Shown here: in pieces, positions 5,458-8,995 of the stretch
Layout of the letters: the number at the start of each line of letters is the position of its first letter
Numbering within the stretch: position 1 is the first letter of the stretch
Assembly (NCBI GenBank): GCA_905194705.1
Contig: CAJJTI010000073.1
Span: 1 to 8,995 of the forward strand
Direction of reading: 5' to 3'
DNA: 8,995 nt
From: an uncultured Solobacterium sp.
Lineage (GTDB): Bacteria; Bacillota_I; Bacilli_A; Erysipelotrichales; Erysipelotrichaceae
The notes under the pieces: model-generated
What the model was told of the DNA's origin: nothing
Seen by the model: the letters and a program-made list of their open reading frames with translations, nothing else
Databases searched by the model: none
Position numbers and translations under genes: made by a program

Positions 5458-6532
5458 TGTAGTAGCTTTATCTCTCTCTACACTATTAGTTGGTTGTGGT
5501 GATAAAAGTAGCAGTGAACAGTATGATGCTGAAGAACTATATGGATGTAATGTAATTAACGTATATAACGCTGGTGAATATATTGGTGATGGTGTTTTAA
5601 CTACATTTGAAAAAATGTATAACGCTAAAGTAAATTATGATTTATTTGAATCAAATGAAATCATGTATACAAAATTACTTGGTGGTAGCTCCTATGACGT
5701 ATTAGTACCAAGTGACTATATGATTGAAAGATTACTTCAAGAAGATATGCTACAACCACTTGATAAAGAAGCATTAACAAATCTTGATCAATTAAATCCA
5801 GATGTTGTTGCAATGCAAAAAACATATGATCCTGAACTTAAGTATTCAGTTCCTTATTTCTGGGGATCAGTTGGTTTAGTTTATAACAAAAATAATGTAG
5901 ATCCTGCTGATATTGAAAAACAAGGTTGGGATATTCTAAAAGATTCTAAATATGAAGGAAGAGTATTCATGTATGATTCTCAAAGAGATGCCTTCATGGT
6001 AGCTTTTAAAGCATTAGGATATTCTATGAATACAGAAGATGATACAGAAATCCAAAATGCTTATGAGTGGTTAAAAGAAATGGACACTAATGTTCACCCA
6101 TCATATGTAACTGATGAAGTAATTGATGCCATGGCAAATGGAGAAAAAGATATCGCTGTTGTTTATTCTGGTGATGCTGCATATATTCTAAGTGAAAATG
6201 AAGATATGGCGTGGATTGAACCATATCAAGGAACAAATACTTGGTCAGATTCAATGGTTATTCCTAAGAATTCCTCTTGCCCAGGTTTAGCAAATGCATT
6301 TATTAATTACATTACTGATTATGATGCTGCTTATAAAAACTCTGAAACAGTAGGCTATACAAGCCCTAACACAAAAGTAGCTGAAGAATTAGCTAGTGAA
6401 GATGGTGATTATTATGAAAATCCAGCATATTCACCTCGTACAAACTATGATAAAGATGAAGTATTCCATTACAGCGGTGTATTAAAACAAAAACTATCTG
6501 ACTTATGGAATAAAGTTAAGATTGGTAAATAA
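5432..6532 (+). CDS. potD: Spermidine/putrescine-binding lipoprotein PotD
   Basis: This is the solute-binding protein of the importer, anchored on the outer face of the membrane. The N-terminus is a lipoprotein signal: basic MKKWLK, a hydrophobic core, and lipobox LVGC with Cys22 as the lipidated residue. The mature part follows the PotD pattern: NVYNAGEYIG (43-52), DLFESNEIMYTKLLGGSSYDV, VPSDYMIERLL (92-102), PYFWGSVGLVYN (141-152), MYDSQRDAF (180-188), the TWSDSMVIP pocket strand (270-278) and GYTSPN (308-313). Compared from memory with E. coli PotD, the pocket Trp and Asp of the last strand (Trp271, Asp273) and Tyr96 are kept. The Trp of YNWTEY is Ala47, and the Trp after the GMI strand is Tyr245. 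AGGAG (5419-5423) lies 8 bp before ATG. It is the last gene of the operon and ends in a terminator. Confidence 0.93.
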   Translation: MKKWLKISNVVALSLSTLLVGCGDKSSSEQYDAEELYGCNVINVYNAGEYIGDGVLTTFEKMYNAKVNYDLFESNEIMYTKLLGGSSYDVLVPSDYMIERLLQEDMLQPLDKEALTNLDQLNPDVVAMQKTYDPELKYSVPYFWGSVGLVYNKNNVDPADIEKQGWDILKDSKYEGRVFMYDSQRDAFMVAFKALGYSMNTEDDTEIQNAYEWLKEMDTNVHPSYVTDEVIDAMANGEKDIAVVYSGDAAYILSENEDMAWIEPYQGTNTWSDSMVIPKNSSCPGLANAFINYITDYDAAYKNSETVGYTSPNTKVAEELASEDGDYYENPAYSPRTNYDKDEVFHYSGVLKQKLSDLWNKVKIGK

Positions 6533-6540
6533 CAAAACAC

Positions 6541-6567
6541 AGGAACTTAGCGATAGGTTCCTTTTTT
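6541..6567 (+). terminator. Rho-independent terminator of the pot operon
   Basis: AGGAACTTA (6541-6549) pairs with TAGGTTCCT (6554-6562) around a GCGA tetraloop of the stable GNRA type, with one G-U pair. A run of six T (6562-6567) follows. It starts 8 bp after the potD stop and separates the operon from cas9. Confidence 0.9.
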
Positions 6568-6701
6568 GTTACCATCAATAATTTAAAGATATATATTTAT
6601 TAGATTATTAAAGGTTGTAAAAGAGTGGTTTTAAAGAAAAATAAATGGTTTAAAAATAGTATAATAAGATTAATTGATAGTTTTACGAAAGGAAAATAGA
6701 T
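6568..6701 (+). promoter_or_regulatory. cas9 upstream region with -10 box and ribosome binding site
   Basis: This 134-bp gap is very AT-rich. A consensus TATAAT at 6660-6665 lies 36 bp before the ATG; no good -35 is found at normal spacing. AAAGGA at 6688-6693 is the ribosome binding site, 8 bp before ATG 6702. Two look-alike segments, GTGGTTTTAAAG (6625-6636) and ATGGTTTAAAAA (6646-6657), sit just upstream of the -10. I see no GC-containing hairpins, no anti-repeat and no terminator, so a tracrRNA gene does not seem to be here. Confidence 0.5.
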
Positions 6702-8995
6702 ATGACTAGATTAGTTGCAGGACTTGATATTGGTGTTACATCAATAGGTTATGGTGTCATTGACATTGATTCTGGAGAATTTGTTGATTACGGAGTCCGT
6801 TTATTTGAAGAAGGAAGAGTAGAAAATAATGAAAAGAGAAGATCTGCTAGGGGAAGAAGAAGGTTACTAAGACGTCGAAAAACAAGACTTGATGATTTAA
6901 TAAAAATATTAAAAGATAATGGTATTATGTCTGATTCATATAAACCTATGGATAATGTATATGAAATTAGAAAAAAAGGATTAAATGAAAAACTTACTAA
7001 TGATGAACTGACAGCAGCTCTTTTACATATAGCTAAACATAGAGGTAGTTCTCTTAATGTAATTGAAGATGATGATGCAAAAGCAAATGATGTTGAAAAA
7101 ACTAAAGCAGTATTATCTGAAAATGGCAAGCGTCTATCAACAGGAAAGTATATTTGTGAATTACAATTAGAAAATTTAGAGAATAATGGTAAAATTCGAG
7201 GGCATGAGAATAATTTTAAAACAAAAGATTATGTTGCAGAAGCAAGTAAGATATTGTCAAATCAGCTTTTAAATGAAGAAATTCAATCAAAAATTCTGGA
7301 AATAATACAAAGAAAAAGAGAATACTATGATGGCCCAGGTAGTGAAAAATCACCGACCCCATATGGTCAATGGTATATGGAAAATGGAGAGTTAAAACAC
7401 GAAGGAATGATTGAAAGAATGAAGGGGAAATGTAGTATTTATCCGACTGAATTTAGATCTCCAAAAATGGCAGTAAGTGCTGAATTATTTAACTTTTTAA
7501 ATGACTTAAATAACTTGCTTATTTCTGAAGAACATTTAAATAATGAGCAAAAAAAGGCTATTATGTCTGTTGTTTCTGAAAAAGGATCAATTACATTTAA
7601 ACAATTAGCAAAATTGATAATGGCTGATGAACAAGAAATATCAGGATGTCGTATAGATAAAAATGAAAAACCTATATTAACTGAATTTAAAGGATATAAA
7701 GAATTAAAGAAAATTTATAATAAGCATAATATAAATATTTCTTTATTAGATTATGCTTTGTTAGATTCAATTGCACAAATATTAACTGATGAAAAAGGCA
7801 TTGATAGAAGAATTCAAAAATTAAAAGAACTTAACATATCTGAGGATTTAATAGATGATATTTCTAAATTAACAAATTTTAAAGGCTATCATTCTCTTTC
7901 TTTAAAAGCTATTTATGAGTTGAATGAAGAACTTTATAAAACTAACTATAACCAAATGCAACTTTTATATGAAATGGAATTATTTGATAAAAATAGAATT
8001 TCATTAAAGGGCAAAAAACATATTGAACCAGATTTAGAAGCAATCTTATCTCCAGTTGCAAAAAGAGCTCAAAATGAAGCTATCAAAGTTGTAAATGCTT
8101 TAAGAGATAAATATGGTGAATTTGATTCTTTTGTAATTGAGATGACACGTTCAAAAAATTCAGATGAGGATAAAAAAAGAATAAAAGATATTCAAAAACG
8201 TAATGAAGCTAATAATAAAAAAATTAATAAAATTCTTGAAGATATGGGTTTAGATGCAACAAAAGTTAACGGAAAAGTTAAAGCTAAAATTGCATTATAT
8301 GATGAACAAGAAGCCAAGAGTGCGTATACTGGTCAACCGCTAGATTTATTTAGGGTGATAAATGATGAAACATATACAGAAATAGATCATATTATTCCTC
8401 TTTCAGTATCATTTGATGATTCTCAATCTAATAAAGTTTTAATTACACGTACTGAAAATCAGATTAAAGGTAATTTGACACCAATTATGGCAATAAAAAA
8501 AGGTAAATTTACAGGTTTAACAGTAGGAGAATATAAACAAAGAATACTAAGGATGAATTTATCTGCGAAGAAAAAGAGAAACCTTTTAGATGATAGAGAT
8601 ATAACTAAATATGAGGTAATCAAAGAATTTATTAATCGTAACCTTGTAGATACAAGCTATGCATGTCGTACTGTATTAAATACTTTAAATCATTATTTTA
8701 AGGATAACAACATAGACACTAAAGTTCATACAATTAATGGCCATGTAACTAATCAATTTAGAAAACAAATTCAATTGAATAAAGATCGTGACGCTGATTA
8801 TTTGCATCATGCAATAGATGCTTTAATTGTTGCTTCTGTTAAAAAATTAAACTTATTAGATACATACTTGTCTAGATATACTCTTGACCAATTTTATGAT
8901 GAAGAAACAGGTGAAATAACACAGAAACGAAAATCACCGAAAAAAGGAAATCCTTATCTTGCCTTTAAAGAATTGTATACGATTCGCGACTTTTT
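6702..8995 (+). CDS. cas9: Cas9 endonuclease, compact SaCas9-like, 3' end cut by window
   Basis: This is the RNA-guided DNA nuclease of a type II CRISPR-Cas system. The open frame gives 764 residues without a stop. RuvC-I is GLDIGVTSIGYG (7-18) with Asp9, followed by an Arg-rich bridge helix (about 44-70; RRSARGRRRLLRRRK). The recognition lobe includes YDGPGSEKSPTPYGQW and FRSPKMAVSAELFNFLNDLN, both very like S. aureus Cas9. RuvC-II is FVIEMTRSKN with Glu480. The HNH core EIDHIIPLSVSFD has Asp562 and His563, with Asn586 downstream. RuvC-III is DYLHHAIDAL with His703 and Asp706. Catalytic spacing nearly equals that of the 1053-residue S. aureus enzyme, so about 290 residues (WED and PAM-interacting parts) are probably missing beyond the edge. 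All nuclease residues are intact. Subtype II-A or II-C cannot be decided without cas1, cas2 and csn2. Ile codon ATA is common here but nearly absent from nagB and potD. Confidence 0.95.
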   Translation, partial: MTRLVAGLDIGVTSIGYGVIDIDSGEFVDYGVRLFEEGRVENNEKRRSARGRRRLLRRRKTRLDDLIKILKDNGIMSDSYKPMDNVYEIRKKGLNEKLTNDELTAALLHIAKHRGSSLNVIEDDDAKANDVEKTKAVLSENGKRLSTGKYICELQLENLENNGKIRGHENNFKTKDYVAEASKILSNQLLNEEIQSKILEIIQRKREYYDGPGSEKSPTPYGQWYMENGELKHEGMIERMKGKCSIYPTEFRSPKMAVSAELFNFLNDLNNLLISEEHLNNEQKKAIMSVVSEKGSITFKQLAKLIMADEQEISGCRIDKNEKPILTEFKGYKELKKIYNKHNINISLLDYALLDSIAQILTDEKGIDRRIQKLKELNISEDLIDDISKLTNFKGYHSLSLKAIYELNEELYKTNYNQMQLLYEMELFDKNRISLKGKKHIEPDLEAILSPVAKRAQNEAIKVVNALRDKYGEFDSFVIEMTRSKNSDEDKKRIKDIQKRNEANNKKINKILEDMGLDATKVNGKVKAKIALYDEQEAKSAYTGQPLDLFRVINDETYTEIDHIIPLSVSFDDSQSNKVLITRTENQIKGNLTPIMAIKKGKFTGLTVGEYKQRILRMNLSAKKKRNLLDDRDITKYEVIKEFINRNLVDTSYACRTVLNTLNHYFKDNNIDTKVHTINGHVTNQFRKQIQLNKDRDADYLHHAIDALIVASVKKLNLLDTYLSRYTLDQFYDEETGEITQKRKSPKKGNPYLAFKELYTIRDF

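Noticed and set aside
6568..6701. tracrRNA or CRISPR repeat upstream of cas9
   Set aside because: No pair of repeats with spacer-like spacing, no anti-repeat followed by stable hairpins and no U-tract terminator were seen on either strand. The GGTTTTAAAG-like segments are short and AT-rich enough to be chance.
6788..7129. Minus-strand Ser/Leu-rich frame of 113 codons
   Set aside because: It is antisense to the Cas9 bridge helix and recognition lobe, which are clearly coding on the plus strand. The Ser/Leu richness mirrors AGA/GAA-rich sense codons.
1..8995. CRISPR array, tRNA, rRNA or insertion sequence in the window
   Set aside because: No regularly spaced repeats, cloverleaf, rRNA signature, transposase frame or terminal inverted repeats were found. 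The array for Cas9 must be outside.

Overview
The window is AT-rich and reads like a low-GC Bacillota chromosome. Most start codons are preceded by a strong GGAGG-type ribosome binding site, terminators are simple hairpins with U-tracts, and codons end mainly in A or T. The style of the pot genes and a compact SaCas9-like Cas9 would fit the Erysipelotrichia or a related gut lineage, but that placement is inference from gene style, not a demonstrated match.

Layout. Positions 1-157 hold no convincing gene; they contain competing inverted repeats and a good extended -10 promoter for nagB. nagB (158-883, glucosamine-6-phosphate deaminase) and trxA (934-1245, thioredoxin) follow on the plus strand, and trxA ends in a strong terminator. 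A possible 45-residue single-pass membrane peptide (1355-1492) has its stop codon inside a second terminator. Next comes a regulatory stretch full of TTTGTTT/AAACAAA inverted repeats around a promoter. It drives a tight five-gene polyamine-uptake operon: an XRE-cupin regulator of the PuuR type (1733-2272), PotA ATPase (2292-3860), PotB and PotC permeases (3863-4648, 4645-5457) and PotD lipoprotein (5432-6532). Gaps are 20 and 2 bp, followed by 4-bp and 26-bp overlaps. The operon ends at a GNRA-loop terminator (6541-6567). After a 134-bp AT-rich gap, a Cas9 gene starts at 6702 and runs off the right edge with 764 codons visible.

How the genes work together. PotD on the outer face of the membrane should capture spermidine or putrescine and hand it to the PotB-PotC channel, with PotA hydrolysing ATP inside the cell. 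The XRE-cupin protein probably senses a polyamine or related metabolite and controls its own operon through the repeats upstream. nagB links amino-sugar breakdown to glycolysis, and trxA is a housekeeping reductant; neither is obviously tied to the pot operon. Cas9 begins a type II CRISPR-Cas locus whose cas1, cas2, possible csn2, array and tracrRNA must lie outside the window.

Most notable points: (1) a compact Cas9 with every catalytic residue present, and Ile-codon use unlike the genes before it; (2) a PotA whose C-terminal TOBE domain appears split by about 170 residues carrying two diverged copies of an acidic repeat; (3) a PotD in which the Trp of the usual YNW-EY motif is Ala; (4) the palindrome cluster in front of the regulator gene.
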